From Paractinoplanes atraurantiacus (GTDB lineage: Bacteria; Actinomycetota; Actinomycetes; Mycobacteriales; Micromonosporaceae): a stretch of 64,000 nt of DNA. Under the pieces are notes generated by a model. It was given only the letters and a program-made list of their open reading frames with translations, ran no database searches and was not told the DNA's origin. Below, in pieces: positions 44,285-52,772 of this stretch (position 1 is its first letter; each line of letters starts with the position of its first letter). The stretch is from positions 1 to 64,000 of the forward strand of contig NZ_OBDY01000041.1 in NCBI RefSeq assembly GCF_900215205.1, written 5' to 3'. Both the position numbers and the translations under genes were made by a program.

Positions 44285-46362
44285 TGATTCGTAAGTTGTC
44301 CGTCCTCGGCGCGATCAGCGCCGCTGTCCTGGTGGCGCCCGGCGCCGCCGTGGCCCATCCGTCGCAGCCGGCCCAGCCGCTGCCGCACTCCTCCGACTTC
44401 CAGAAGGTCACCCTCAACGACTTCCCGGGTGAGCCGATCGCCATCGCCGTCCTGCCGGACAAGCGCGTGCTGCACACGGCACGCACCGGGCAGGTGCGCA
44501 TTCACGAGCCGGCCACCGGGCGCAACGTGCTCGCCGCGACCATCCCCGTCTACCTCCACGACGAGGAGGGTGTGCAGGGCATCGCGATCGACCCCGACTT
44601 CAAGCACAACAAGTGGGTGTACGTCTACTACTCGCCCGTGCTGAACACGCCGATGGACGACCCGACGACGCCCCAGGTCAACGAGGGTGACGCGCCGACC
44701 GAGGGCACCGCGGCCGACTTCGCCAGGTTCAAGGGCCACCTCCAGCTGTCGCGCTTCAAGCTCGAGGGCAGCACGCTGCGTCTGAACACCGAGCAGAAGA
44801 TCCTGCAGGTGCCGGTCGACCGCGGCCAGTGCTGCCACGTCGGTGGCAAGATCGACTTCGACAGCAAGGGCAACCTGTACCTGTCGACCGGTGACGACTC
44901 CAACCCGTTCTCCTCCGACGGCTACGCGCCGATCGACGAGCGGGCCAACCGCAACCCGGTCTTCGACGCCCAGCGCAGCGCGGCCAACACCAACGACCTG
45001 CGCGGCAAGGTGCTCCGGATCAAGGTCGGCAAGAGCGGCGGCTACACGATCCCCAAGGGCAACCTGTTCAAGCCGGGCACGGCCAAGACCAAGCCCGAGA
45101 TCTACGCGATGGGCCTGCGGAACCCGTTCCGCTTCACCATCGACCCCGACACTGACGTGATCTACCTCGGCGACTACTCGCCGGACGCGCAGAACGCCAA
45201 CCCCGCTCGGGGCCCGGCCGGACAGGGCCGCTGGCTGGCGATCGACAAGCCGGCCAACTACGGCTGGCCGTACTGCGCCGACGCCGACAAGCCGTACGTG
45301 GACTACGACTTCGCCACCGGCGTCTCGGGCGCGCCGTTCAACTGCGCCAAGCCGGTCAACGAGTCGCCCAACAACACCGGCCTGCGCAACCTGCCGCCGG
45401 TCGAGAAGGCGGAGATCGCTTACTCGTACGGCGTCACCCCGGCCTTCCCCGAGCTCGGCACCGGCGGCATCGGCCCGATGGGCGGCCCGGCGTACGACTA
45501 CGACCGGCGCCTGCGCTCGCAGACCAAGTGGCCCGAGGCGTTCGACGGCAAGCCGCTGTTCGCCGAGTGGACCCGCGACTGGGTCAAGGCGCTCACGCTC
45601 GACCGCCGCAACCAGGTCACGAAGGTCGAGTCGGTCCTGCCCGACCTCGTCTTCGACAACCCGATGGACCTCGAGTTCGGCCCGGAGGGCGCGCTCTACG
45701 TCCTCGAGTACGGCGACGGCTACTTCGCGGAGAACCCCGACGCCCAGCTCTCCCGGTTCGACTACGTGCGCGGCAACCGCACGCCGATCGCCAAGGTCGC
45801 CGCGACGCCCACCTCGGGTGAGGCGCCGCTGACGGTCCAGTTCTCCAGCGCCGGCACGAACGACCCGGACGGCGACGCCCTGCGGTACGAGTGGTACCTG
45901 GACAACGACAACCGGGTCGACTCGCGCTCGCCGAACCCGTCGTTCACCTTCACGGCGAACGGCAACTACCGCCCGACCCTGAAGGTCACCGACAGCACCG
46001 GCCGGTCCTCCTCGGCCGAGGTGATCCTGCCGGTCGGCACGGCGGCCCCGAAGGTCTCGTTCACCAGCCCGCAGGCGGGCCAGCCGTTCCAGTTCGGCGA
46101 CACGGTGAACTTCCAGGTCCAGGTGACCGACGACCAGCCGGTCGACTGCGCCCGGGTGACGGTGACCTACGTCCTCGGCCACGACCAGCACGGACACCCG
46201 CTGTCGACGGCGTCCGGCTGCACCGGCTCGATCACCACGTTCCTGGACGCCGGTCACGCCGGCGCCTCCAACCTGACCGCGGTCTTCGTGGCGTCGTACA
46301 CCGACACCGGCGACCCGGCTCAGACCGGCACGGCGACCGTCGTGCTTCAGCCCACACCCTGA
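44284..46362 (+). CDS. Secreted PQQ-type sugar dehydrogenase with PKD domain
   Basis: 692 residues. Sec signal peptide (MIRKLSVLGAISAAVLVAPG). The six-bladed GSDH domain has DEEGVQGIAIDPDF, VYVYYSP, DRGQCCHVGGKIDFD, NLYLSTGDDSNPF, YAMGLRNPFRF, NYGWPYC and MDLEFGPEGALYVLEYG. A PKD domain (about 495-585) and a C-terminal Ig-like region follow. This family oxidises sugars outside the cell. The tandem Cys pair in QCCH is typical of the subgroup. It shares a transcript with the exported isomerase and ends at a strong terminator. Confidence 0.92.
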   Translation: MIRKLSVLGAISAAVLVAPGAAVAHPSQPAQPLPHSSDFQKVTLNDFPGEPIAIAVLPDKRVLHTARTGQVRIHEPATGRNVLAATIPVYLHDEEGVQGIAIDPDFKHNKWVYVYYSPVLNTPMDDPTTPQVNEGDAPTEGTAADFARFKGHLQLSRFKLEGSTLRLNTEQKILQVPVDRGQCCHVGGKIDFDSKGNLYLSTGDDSNPFSSDGYAPIDERANRNPVFDAQRSAANTNDLRGKVLRIKVGKSGGYTIPKGNLFKPGTAKTKPEIYAMGLRNPFRFTIDPDTDVIYLGDYSPDAQNANPARGPAGQGRWLAIDKPANYGWPYCADADKPYVDYDFATGVSGAPFNCAKPVNESPNNTGLRNLPPVEKAEIAYSYGVTPAFPELGTGGIGPMGGPAYDYDRRLRSQTKWPEAFDGKPLFAEWTRDWVKALTLDRRNQVTKVESVLPDLVFDNPMDLEFGPEGALYVLEYGDGYFAENPDAQLSRFDYVRGNRTPIAKVAATPTSGEAPLTVQFSSAGTNDPDGDALRYEWYLDNDNRVDSRSPNPSFTFTANGNYRPTLKVTDSTGRSSSAEVILPVGTAAPKVSFTSPQAGQPFQFGDTVNFQVQVTDDQPVDCARVTVTYVLGHDQHGHPLSTASGCTGSITTFLDAGHAGASNLTAVFVASYTDTGDPAQTGTATVVLQPTP

Positions 46363-46373
46363 CAAGTTGCGCT

Positions 46374-46407
46374 CGACCCGGCCGGGCGGTATTGCCCGGC
46401 CGGGTCG
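46374..46407 (+). terminator. Intrinsic terminator after the sugar-enzyme operon
   Basis: A perfect 14-bp stem (46374-46387 with 46394-46407; arm CGACCCGGCCGGGC) closes a GGTATT loop, 11 bases after the stop codon. AACGTTTTCG follows on the + strand. Confidence 0.85.
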
Positions 46408-46432
46408 AACGTTTTCGTCCTCGAAATTCCAG

Positions 46433-46454
46433 GTGTACGGCAGGTTAACGAGGA
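46433..46454 (+). promoter_or_regulatory. Possible PHO box upstream of the phosphate transporter
   Basis: Two 11-base direct units, GTGTACGGCAG and GTTAACGAGGA, each begin with a form of GTTCACC, the repeat unit described for Streptomyces PhoP. They lie 65 bases before the PiT start. The match is partial (5 of 7 in the second unit). A similar pair stands upstream of the secreted phosphodiesterase gene. Confidence 0.45.
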
Positions 46455-46519
46455 CGCAACATTTAGATGCTGATCACCTGAACCTTCCGCGCGGGCGCGG
46501 CGCGGGTGAATCTGGCTTC

Positions 46520-47743
46520 GTGACAGAGTCAACGGTCATTCTGGTGCTGGTGGTGGTGACCGCCCTCGGGTTCGATTTCACCAACGGGTTCCACGACACC
46601 GCCAACGCGATGGCCACGTCCATCGCCACCAAAGCGTTGCGGCCGAAGGTCGCCGTTGCCCTCTCGGGCATCCTCAACCTGATCGGTGCCTTCCTCTCCG
46701 TCGAGGTAGCGCTCACCGTCAGCAACGCCGTTGTCAAGATCCAGAATTCGGACGGTACGCCCAAGGAGTCGCTCACCGCCGACGGCGGCGAGGCACTCCT
46801 GCTGATCATCCTGGCCGGCCTGATCGGCGGCATCATCTGGAACCTGTTCACCTGGCTCCTCGGCCTGCCCTCAAGCTCGTCGCACGCGCTGTTCGGCGGC
46901 CTCATCGGCGCCACCATCGCCGGCCTCGGCTGGGCCGGGGTCAACTGGAACGGCGACGGCTCCAAGCTCGACGGGGTCGTCGGCAAAGTGCTCCTGCCGG
47001 CCGTGCTGTCCCCGGTCATCGCGGGCGCCGTGGCCGCCGTCGGCACCTGGCTGATCTACAAGTTCACCATCGGGGTCGCCCAGCGTTTCACCGACAACGG
47101 CTTCCGCTGGGGCCAGATCGGCAGCGCCTCCCTCGTCTCGCTCGCGCACGGCACCAACGACGCGCAGAAGACGATGGGCATCATCACGCTCGCGCTGATC
47201 GCCGCCGGCGACTGGACGGACACCAAGAACATCCCGTTCTGGGTGAAGGCGTCGTGTGCGCTGGCCATCGCGCTCGGCACGTACCTCGGCGGATGGCGCA
47301 TCATCCGTACCCTCGGAAAGGGTCTGGTCGAGATCGCCCCTCCGCAGGGCCTGGCCGCGGAATCGTCCTCGGCGGCGGTCATCCTCGCCTCCAGCCACCT
47401 GGGCTTCGCGCTCTCCACCACGCACGTCGCCACCGGCTCCATCCTCGGCTCGGGCGTCGGCAAGCCCGGCGCCCAGGTCCGCTGGCGGGTGGCCGGCCGC
47501 ATGGTCGCGGCCTGGATGATCACCTTGCCCTCGGCCGCCGTCGTGGGCGCCCTGATGTGGTGGGTCAGCGACGTGATCGGCGGCCTCACCGGCGCCATCG
47601 TGATCTTCGTGCTGCTGCTGGCCGCGGCCGGCGCCATGTACCTGCGCTCGCGGCAGACGCCGATCGACCACAACAACGTGAACGACGAGTGGGACGCGTC
47701 TTCGGCCGAAGACACCCGCGAGCCGGCCAAGACGGGGGTCTGA
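46520..47743 (+). CDS. pit: Low-affinity inorganic phosphate transporter (PiT family)
   Basis: 407 residues, about ten membrane helices. Both copies of the PiT signature are present: GFDFTNGFHDTANAMATSIAT near the N-terminus (given in part) and VSLAHGTNDAQKTMG, plus SSSHALFGGLIGA and SSHLGFALSTTHVATGSILGSG. Imports phosphate with protons, or metal-phosphate complexes. GTG start at 46520; frames upstream lack gene-like composition. Three bases separate it from the next gene, so it heads an operon of three. Confidence 0.94.
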   Translation: MTESTVILVLVVVTALGFDFTNGFHDTANAMATSIATKALRPKVAVALSGILNLIGAFLSVEVALTVSNAVVKIQNSDGTPKESLTADGGEALLLIILAGLIGGIIWNLFTWLLGLPSSSSHALFGGLIGATIAGLGWAGVNWNGDGSKLDGVVGKVLLPAVLSPVIAGAVAAVGTWLIYKFTIGVAQRFTDNGFRWGQIGSASLVSLAHGTNDAQKTMGIITLALIAAGDWTDTKNIPFWVKASCALAIALGTYLGGWRIIRTLGKGLVEIAPPQGLAAESSSAAVILASSHLGFALSTTHVATGSILGSGVGKPGAQVRWRVAGRMVAAWMITLPSAAVVGALMWWVSDVIGGLTGAIVIFVLLLAAAGAMYLRSRQTPIDHNNVNDEWDASSAEDTREPAKTGV

Positions 47744-47746
47744 CCG

Positions 47747-48043
47747 ATGAGCAACCTGGGATTCGCCCTCGAGGGCGCCTGGAAGGTCCTGGCCGCCGGC
47801 CTGGTGCTGGGCGCCGGGCTGCCCGCCCTGTTCGCGCTCGGCATCCGCTCGCTGGCCTGGGGCGCGGGCGGCGAGGCGGAGGACTCGCACGCCCGCCCGA
47901 ACCAGTTCGGCACGGTCCTGGGCTACGTGCTGTTCGCGATCGTTATCCTCGGCGTGCTGCTGGGTATCACGTTCATCGTGGCGAGCGGCTTCGGCAAGAC
48001 GATCAGCTTCGACCACATCTTCCCGACGATCGTGGACAAGTGA
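47747..48043 (+). CDS. Small membrane protein of the pit operon
   Basis: 98 residues. Two hydrophobic segments, VLAAGLVLGAGLPALFALGI and GYVLFAIVILGVLLGITFIV, are separated by a polar loop with EDSHARPN. It sits between pit and a DUF3349 gene, with a one-base stop/start overlap at 48043. I do not recognise the family, but its constant place after PiT suggests an accessory or regulatory role. Confidence 0.75.
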   Translation: MSNLGFALEGAWKVLAAGLVLGAGLPALFALGIRSLAWGAGGEAEDSHARPNQFGTVLGYVLFAIVILGVLLGITFIVASGFGKTISFDHIFPTIVDK

Positions 48044-48351
48044 TGACCGACTCCCGCCAGAATTTCCTGATCCGCGCCATCGACTGGTTGCGGGCCGGAT
48101 ATCCCACGGGTGTACCGAGGCAGGACTACGTGGCCCTGCTGGGCCTGCTGCGCCGCACGCTGACCGAGGACGAGGTCCGCAAGATCGCGGCCGACCTGGC
48201 CGCCCAGTCCGAGACGACAGGCGGCGACCCCATCACCGCCGACGACATCGAAGCCATGATCAACGACGAGGTCCTCCAGGCCGCCACCCCGGAGGACATC
48301 GTCCGCGTCTCGGCCCACCTGGCCGCGGGCGGCTGGCCGCTGGCCGAATAG
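48043..48351 (+). CDS. DUF3349 protein
   Basis: 102 residues, soluble helical. The pattern AIDWLRAGYPTGVPRQDYVALLGLLRR then ITADDIEAMI identifies the actinobacterial DUF3349 family, of unknown function. TGATG overlap with the preceding small membrane protein makes it the third gene of the pit operon, so a role linked to phosphate handling is likely but unproved. Confidence 0.85.
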   Translation: MTDSRQNFLIRAIDWLRAGYPTGVPRQDYVALLGLLRRTLTEDEVRKIAADLAAQSETTGGDPITADDIEAMINDEVLQAATPEDIVRVSAHLAAGGWPLAE

Positions 48352-48357
48352 CCCCTC

Positions 48358-49065
48358 TCATGGCCGGCGGCGCAGCACGGGAACGTCCCGCCCCGCGCCG
48401 CCGGCCATCGAGCTGTAGCGCCCCACCAGCTCGAGAGGGCCCAGCCGCACCAGGTCGTCCGAGCTCCACGCCCGGGCCGGAACGATCTCGTCGACCACGA
48501 GCTCCGCGCCGACGCTGATCCGCACGCGCACCTGCTCGACGCCGGTGACGGGATCGTAGGCGTCCTGCGGCGAGCCCCACCGGGTCCGTACGTCACCGAC
48601 GGTCCAGTCCGGCCGCGGCCCGTCCCCGCGCACGGCGAGGTCGGCCACGAGCAGCCCACCCGGTGCGAGATGCTCGGCGGCCCGGTGGAGGAGAGCGGCC
48701 ATCGCCTCCTCGGTCAGCAGCAGCGAGGCCGAGTCGAGCAGAAGCAGCACCAGATCGAACCGCCGCCCCAGACGGAAGGCGGTCATGTCGCCCTGAACGA
48801 CATCGACCCGCAGACCGGCCTCCCGCGCACGATCCCCGGCAACAGCACACATGGCGGGGGAGAGGTCGAGAGCGGTCACCGAAGCGCCGCGCCGAGCGAA
48901 CTCGAGCGCGTGATCAGCGGGCCCGGCGGCCACCTCCAGCACCGCGCCCGGCGAGCCACCGTGATGCCGCGCGAACCAGTCACACAGCACATCGACCTCG
49001 GCCGCGATGTCCCGATAGCCGAAGGCGGCCCGATACGCCTCGACAGCATCGAACACCTTGCCCAT
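48358..49065 (-). CDS. Class I SAM-dependent methyltransferase
   Basis: 235 residues. SAM motif I VLEVAAGPADHALEFA, motif II VTALDLSPAM, then VVQGDMTAF and LVLLLLDSASLLL, with a C-terminal beta region. It resembles ubiquinone-type and small-molecule methyltransferases; substrate not readable. The convergent end with the DUF3349 gene carries a perfect long hairpin inside its last codons. Confidence 0.88.
   Translation of the reverse strand: MGKVFDAVEAYRAAFGYRDIAAEVDVLCDWFARHHGGSPGAVLEVAAGPADHALEFARRGASVTALDLSPAMCAVAGDRAREAGLRVDVVQGDMTAFRLGRRFDLVLLLLDSASLLLTEEAMAALLHRAAEHLAPGGLLVADLAVRGDGPRPDWTVGDVRTRWGSPQDAYDPVTGVEQVRVRISVGAELVVDEIVPARAWSSDDLVRLGPLELVGRYSSMAGGAGRDVPVLRRRP
48360..48408. terminator. 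Very strong hairpin within the methyltransferase 3' end
   Basis: ATGGCCGGCGGCGC (48360-48373) pairs perfectly with GCGCCGCCGGCCAT (48395-48408), a 14-bp stem with an inner GGGA/TCCC. It lies in the last codons of the minus-strand gene and just past the plus-strand DUF3349 stop. No clear U tract follows on either strand, so it may act as a roadblock-type or bidirectional terminator. Confidence 0.65.
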
Positions 49066-49067
49066 CG

Positions 49068-49454
49068 TCAGCCGTCCCCGGCGGCTGCGGGCCGCCTGAG
49101 CGCTCGATGGAGGGCCCAGGCAGCGCTGGTCGCGTCATCCCCGTTCGGTACGGTGTCGCGAAACGTGGTCGCGCGGATCAGCTCGCCCGCGGCGAACGCT
49201 TCGTCCCAGTCGACCGGGTCCCGCTGGTGTGCGTCGGCCCCTCGCCGGCTTTCCGCATCATCGAGCCGGGTCAGCTGCTGTGTCTGCTGCCTGTTGACCG
49301 CCGCCCGGGCCGCGACGCCGACCGCCAGCAGCGCCGCCACCGCGCCGAACGCCGACACGAGCTCGGCCAGAGATCCCAGCTGCACGCGATCGCTCCTCCA
49401 AGCCGCCGGCAGCGGGAATCCCGGCGCCGGTCTTGTCGGCTGAGGATCCATCAT
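49068..49454 (-). CDS. Small membrane hypothetical protein
   Basis: 128 residues with one membrane helix (LAELVSAFGAVAALLAVGVA). The part after it has RLDDAESRRGADAH and VDWDEAFAAGELIRATTF. Two bases separate it from the methyltransferase gene, so they are cotranscribed. Function unknown. Confidence 0.6.
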   Translation of the reverse strand: MMDPQPTRPAPGFPLPAAWRSDRVQLGSLAELVSAFGAVAALLAVGVAARAAVNRQQTQQLTRLDDAESRRGADAHQRDPVDWDEAFAAGELIRATTFRDTVPNGDDATSAAWALHRALRRPAAAGDG

Positions 49455-49507
49455 GGCTCCCGATCTACGGCGTGGAAAGCCCGCCGAGCGGGGCGTATTC
49501 TTCGCGC

Positions 49508-50218
49508 GTGGAGCTGCGGTTCGCTACGCGAGGGTCGGATTCGCCGTGGGTCGATGCGGTGTGGACGTGTACCAGTGAGCGCGTCGAGGCGATGACGGCC
49601 GTGGCCGGGGTGCGGTGGGGGCTCGTGTTCTGGGAGCAGGACGGCCGGGCGTACGCCAGCGTCACCGGGCCCGAGACGCGGACCAGTACGGCGCCGGTGC
49701 CGGAGGGGGCCACCTTCACCGGCATCGAGTTCGCGGTGGGCACGTCGCTGCGGGTGCTGCCGACGCCGGAGCTGGTCGACGCCGGTGTCGAGTTGCCCGA
49801 CACCGGGCGGCGGACGTTCCGGCTCGACGGGGTGCGGTGGGAGACGCCCGGGGTCGACGACGCCGAAGCGCTGGTGGCGCGGCTGGTGCGGGCCGGGACC
49901 GTGGTTCGGGATCCGCTCGTGGCCGGAGTGCTTCGCGGGGACCGCCCCGACGTGTCGGGACGGACCGTCGAGCGGCGGTTCCGTGCCGCGACCGGGCTGA
50001 CGCGCGGGGCCGTGCGGCAGATCGAGCGGGCCCGGACGGCGGCGGAGCTGCTGGCCGGCGGCGGGACGGCCGGGGACGTGGTGGCCAAGCTCGACTACTT
50101 CGACGAGCCACATCTGGCTCGGGCGCTTCGGCTGTACGTCGGGCGGACCGTCAAACAACTGCGCGAGGGTGCGGGCGGCGCGATCGGGCTGGACCTGGGT
50201 CAGCGTTTGACGTCGTAG
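49508..50218 (+). CDS. AraC-like regulator
   Basis: About 236 residues. A beta-rich N-terminal sensor of the cupin type (about 1-140) is followed by an AraC HTH pair in which the recognition region reads SGRTVERRFRAATGLTRGAVRQIERARTAAE (given in part) and VVAKLDYFDEPHLARALRLY. It meets the DHFR-like gene tail to tail with 19 bases of overlap, and is probably its regulator. A GTG at 49508 seems the real start. Confidence 0.8.
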   Translation: MELRFATRGSDSPWVDAVWTCTSERVEAMTAVAGVRWGLVFWEQDGRAYASVTGPETRTSTAPVPEGATFTGIEFAVGTSLRVLPTPELVDAGVELPDTGRRTFRLDGVRWETPGVDDAEALVARLVRAGTVVRDPLVAGVLRGDRPDVSGRTVERRFRAATGLTRGAVRQIERARTAAELLAGGGTAGDVVAKLDYFDEPHLARALRLYVGRTVKQLREGAGGAIGLDLGQRLTS

Positions 50219-50775
50219 ACCAGCTTGAGGATGCCGTTGGCGTAGCTCTCCGACTCACGCAGGGCCAGCATGTGCTTGTCGCGGTCGGCCCGGCCGAACA
50301 GGCTCTTGCCGGCGCCGAGCAGGACGGGGAAGACGAGCAGGTTGTACTGGTCGATCAGGCCGGCGTCGGACAGGCGGCGGGCCAGGTCGGCGCTGCCGTG
50401 GATGAAGATGGCGCCGCCGTCGGTCTCCCTGAGCGCGGCCACGTCCTCGGTCGAGCGCAGGATCGTGATCGGGCCCCAGCCGTCGATCAGCGCGTCGTCG
50501 GAGAGGGTGGACGAGACGACGTACTTGGGAAGCTCTTTGTAGTGGACGTGGTCCTCGGAGCCGGGCCAGACCGGAGCGAACGCCTCGTAGCTGCGGCGGC
50601 CGAACATGAGAGCCGTCGTGTCGGCGAGCTCCTCACCCTTGAGCGACCAGGCTTCCGGCACGAACTCGAGGTCCTTGAACACCCAGCCGCCGGCGCGGTG
50701 CCCCTCGGACGGCCCGCCGGGCGAGTCGACAACGCCGTCGAGCGACATGAAACCGGTGTAGACGATTTTTCGCAT
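50200..50775 (-). CDS. RibD C-terminal / DHFR-fold reductase (first copy)
   Basis: 191 residues. YTGFMSLDGVVDSPGG, then LMFGRRSYEAFAPVWP, KYVVSSTL, IFIHGSADLARRL and LLVFPVLLGAGKSLF are the conserved elements. NADPH-dependent reductase fold; real substrates of this family are mostly unknown. Converges on the AraC-like gene with overlap. A second member of the family lies at 52.2 kb. Confidence 0.9.
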   Translation of the reverse strand: MRKIVYTGFMSLDGVVDSPGGPSEGHRAGGWVFKDLEFVPEAWSLKGEELADTTALMFGRRSYEAFAPVWPGSEDHVHYKELPKYVVSSTLSDDALIDGWGPITILRSTEDVAALRETDGGAIFIHGSADLARRLSDAGLIDQYNLLVFPVLLGAGKSLFGRADRDKHMLALRESESYANGILKLVYDVKR

Positions 50776-50826
50776 GCGCTCACGCTAGATCCCGGCCGCG
50801 GTCGCCGTCTTGGACGGAAACGACAG

Positions 50827-51591
50827 CTAGGAGAACAGCCGGCTCAGCTCCCGCACCGGGGACGGCTTGGTGATCTGGACGGGCTGGCCGATTTTGCTGT
50901 AGGTCGTGGTCAGGACGATGGTTCCGCCGTTGTCGCCGGTGAAGACGACCCGGATGGACGCGATGTCGCCTCGGGCGTCGGTGGTCACGTTGTAGGAGAC
51001 GTACGGCGGCGCCTGCTTGAAGCGGAAGACGGGAGCGCCCAGAGGCAGGTACGTGATCCCGGACGGGGTGGGCTCCAAGCGGGCGGCACCCTCGTACAGG
51101 GTCGGGCTCAGCCGGCGGAAATTGTGGATGGCCGCGGTGAAACGGGCGAGGCCGCCCGGATCCGCCGGGTCGGCGTAGCGGTAGGGGCTGTCCGGCTTCA
51201 AGCGGGTGAGATCGGCGTGCATCCAGAACGAGTTGCCGTTGCGGTTCTCGTAGCTGTCGTCGCCGATGACGATCACCTTGCGGGTCTTCGCGTCGTCGCC
51301 GCCGGAGATGGTGAACGTACGGCTGTCCTTGCGGCCCTTGGGGTCGTGGGCGCCCGAGGCGCGGTATTTCTGGCCCGCCCAGTAGTCGCCGCTGACCGTG
51401 TAGGTGTACGTCGACGCGGCCAGGCGCCCCAGCGCGGTCTTCACCGCGTCCGCGGGTGGCAGCTGAGTGGGCGACGGCGACGGCGCCACGGCCGGGGAGG
51501 ACGCCGCGGGCTCGGCGGCCGGAGCTGCCGTGCAGCCGGCGAGAAGCGCCACCGCCACCAGAGCGAGAAGCCGGTGATCTTGGAAAGACAC
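50827..51591 (-). CDS. Secreted lipoprotein of unknown function
   Basis: 254 residues. Signal peptide with lipobox LLAGCTA; a Pro/Ala/Ser linker; then a beta-rich domain with TYTYTVSGDYWAGQKYRASG, SRTFTISGGDD, SFWMHADLTRL and DIASIRVVFTGDNGG. The beta pattern recalls LolA/LppX-like lipid-binding sacs, but this is weak. The start is the GTG at 51591, 17 bases from the end of the HxlR gene. Confidence 0.75.
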   Translation of the reverse strand: MSFQDHRLLALVAVALLAGCTAAPAAEPAASSPAVAPSPSPTQLPPADAVKTALGRLAASTYTYTVSGDYWAGQKYRASGAHDPKGRKDSRTFTISGGDDAKTRKVIVIGDDSYENRNGNSFWMHADLTRLKPDSPYRYADPADPGGLARFTAAIHNFRRLSPTLYEGAARLEPTPSGITYLPLGAPVFRFKQAPPYVSYNVTTDARGDIASIRVVFTGDNGGTIVLTTTYSKIGQPVQITKPSPVRELSRLFS

Positions 51592-51608
51592 GCGGACACA
51601 GTAGACGA

Positions 51609-52112
51609 TCAAGGGGTCTGGGGGCGGCCCACCTCGGCCAGGTAGGCCTCCGTCAGGGCGGTCAGGACGGACGGGGTGCCGGGTGGGCGGGGGATGCCCA
51701 GGTGCAGCTCGCGGAGCTCGTTCATGAAGTCGTCCCACAAAGGCTGGCCGCCGCGCTCCAGGAGCTCGGCCCGGACGGCCAGCTCGGGGGTCACCGGGAG
51801 GTGGCGGCGGCCCCAGGCGCCCAGGTGGGCCAGGACGGGGACCAGCTGGATGGCGGGCTCGGTGAGGCTCAGGAGGATGCGCTGCTTGTGTGCGGGGTCG
51901 GGGGCTGAGGTGATCATCCCTTGCTCGGTGAGGCGGGCCAGGCGGTCGGCCAGGATGTTGGTGGCTATGCCCTCCTCCGACTCGGTCAGAAGGGCGCGGA
52001 AGTGGCGGCGGTTGCCGAACATCATGTCTCGGATGATCAGCAGGGACCACTTGTCGCCGAGGACCTCCAGGGAGAGGTTGATGGGGCACCCGGAGCGGTG
52101 ATCGCCGGCCAT
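51609..52112 (-). CDS. HxlR-family transcriptional regulator
   Basis: 167 residues. Winged helix: CPINLSLEVLGDKWSLLIIRDMM, RHFRALLTESEEGIATNILADRLARL. Cys9 near the N-terminus stands where redox- or aldehyde-sensing Cys is found in HxlR relatives. It is divergent from a DHFR-fold reductase gene across 63 bases, so that gene is the expected target. Confidence 0.9.
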   Translation of the reverse strand: MAGDHRSGCPINLSLEVLGDKWSLLIIRDMMFGNRRHFRALLTESEEGIATNILADRLARLTEQGMITSAPDPAHKQRILLSLTEPAIQLVPVLAHLGAWGRRHLPVTPELAVRAELLERGGQPLWDDFMNELRELHLGIPRPPGTPSVLTALTEAYLAEVGRPQTP

Positions 52113-52175
52113 GTGGTACGTCCTTTCGCGGAACCGCTTGCAGTTTACAACCGGTCTGCCCTACGGTGTGAAGCC
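52113..52175. promoter_or_regulatory. HxlR / reductase divergent promoter
   Basis: A 63-base gap between two divergent starts. The AT-rich word GCAGTTTACAACCGG in its centre is the likely site of both the promoter and the HxlR operator. Flanking ACCG and CCGGT form a short inverted repeat. Confidence 0.5.
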
Positions 52176-52772
52176 ATGGCCTACATCACCTGTGACCTGG
52201 CGATCTCTGTCGACGGCTACACCTCGGGCGTGAACCAGAGGCTCGACAAGCCGTTCGGCGACGGCCCGGTCGACATGCTCACCAAGTGGATGTTCGCGAC
52301 CCCCGACGAAAACAAGGAAGAGATCGCGGGGATCGTCGCCGCCGACGCGTTCATCATGGGGCGCAACATGTTCAGCCCCGGCCGGGGCGAGTGGGATCTG
52401 GACTGGAAGGGCTGGTGGGGCGACGACCCGCCGTACCACAAACCGGTCTTCGTCCTGACCCACCACGAGCGTGACGACCTGCCGATGGAGGGCGGCACGA
52501 CGTTCCACTTCGTGACCGGCGGCGTCGAGCAGGCCCTCAAGCGGGCCGTCGAGGCCGCCGGCGACGGCACGATCGCGATCGCCGGCGGCGCCACCACGGT
52601 CAACCAGTTCCTGGCGGCCGGCCTGATCGACGAGCTGCGCCTGCACATCGCCCCGGTGACCGTCGGCGCGGGCGACCGCCTGTTCGACGGCGTGCCCCCG
52701 CTGGCCCTGGAGCGGATCTTGTCACGCGAGGCCTCTCTGGTCACCCACGTGACATACAAGATCAAGCGGTAG
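52176..52772 (+). CDS. RibD C-terminal / DHFR-fold reductase (second copy)
   Basis: 198 residues. YITCDLAISVDGYTSG, AFIMGRNMFSPG, VFVLTHHERDDLPM, IAGGATTVNQFLAAGLIDELRLHIAPVTVGAG (in part). Same fold as the gene at 50.2 kb but clearly not a recent duplicate. ATG at 52176 chosen; upstream extension would run through the HxlR gene. Its last 11 bases overlap the convergent methyltransferase. Confidence 0.92.
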   Translation: MAYITCDLAISVDGYTSGVNQRLDKPFGDGPVDMLTKWMFATPDENKEEIAGIVAADAFIMGRNMFSPGRGEWDLDWKGWWGDDPPYHKPVFVLTHHERDDLPMEGGTTFHFVTGGVEQALKRAVEAAGDGTIAIAGGATTVNQFLAAGLIDELRLHIAPVTVGAGDRLFDGVPPLALERILSREASLVTHVTYKIKR

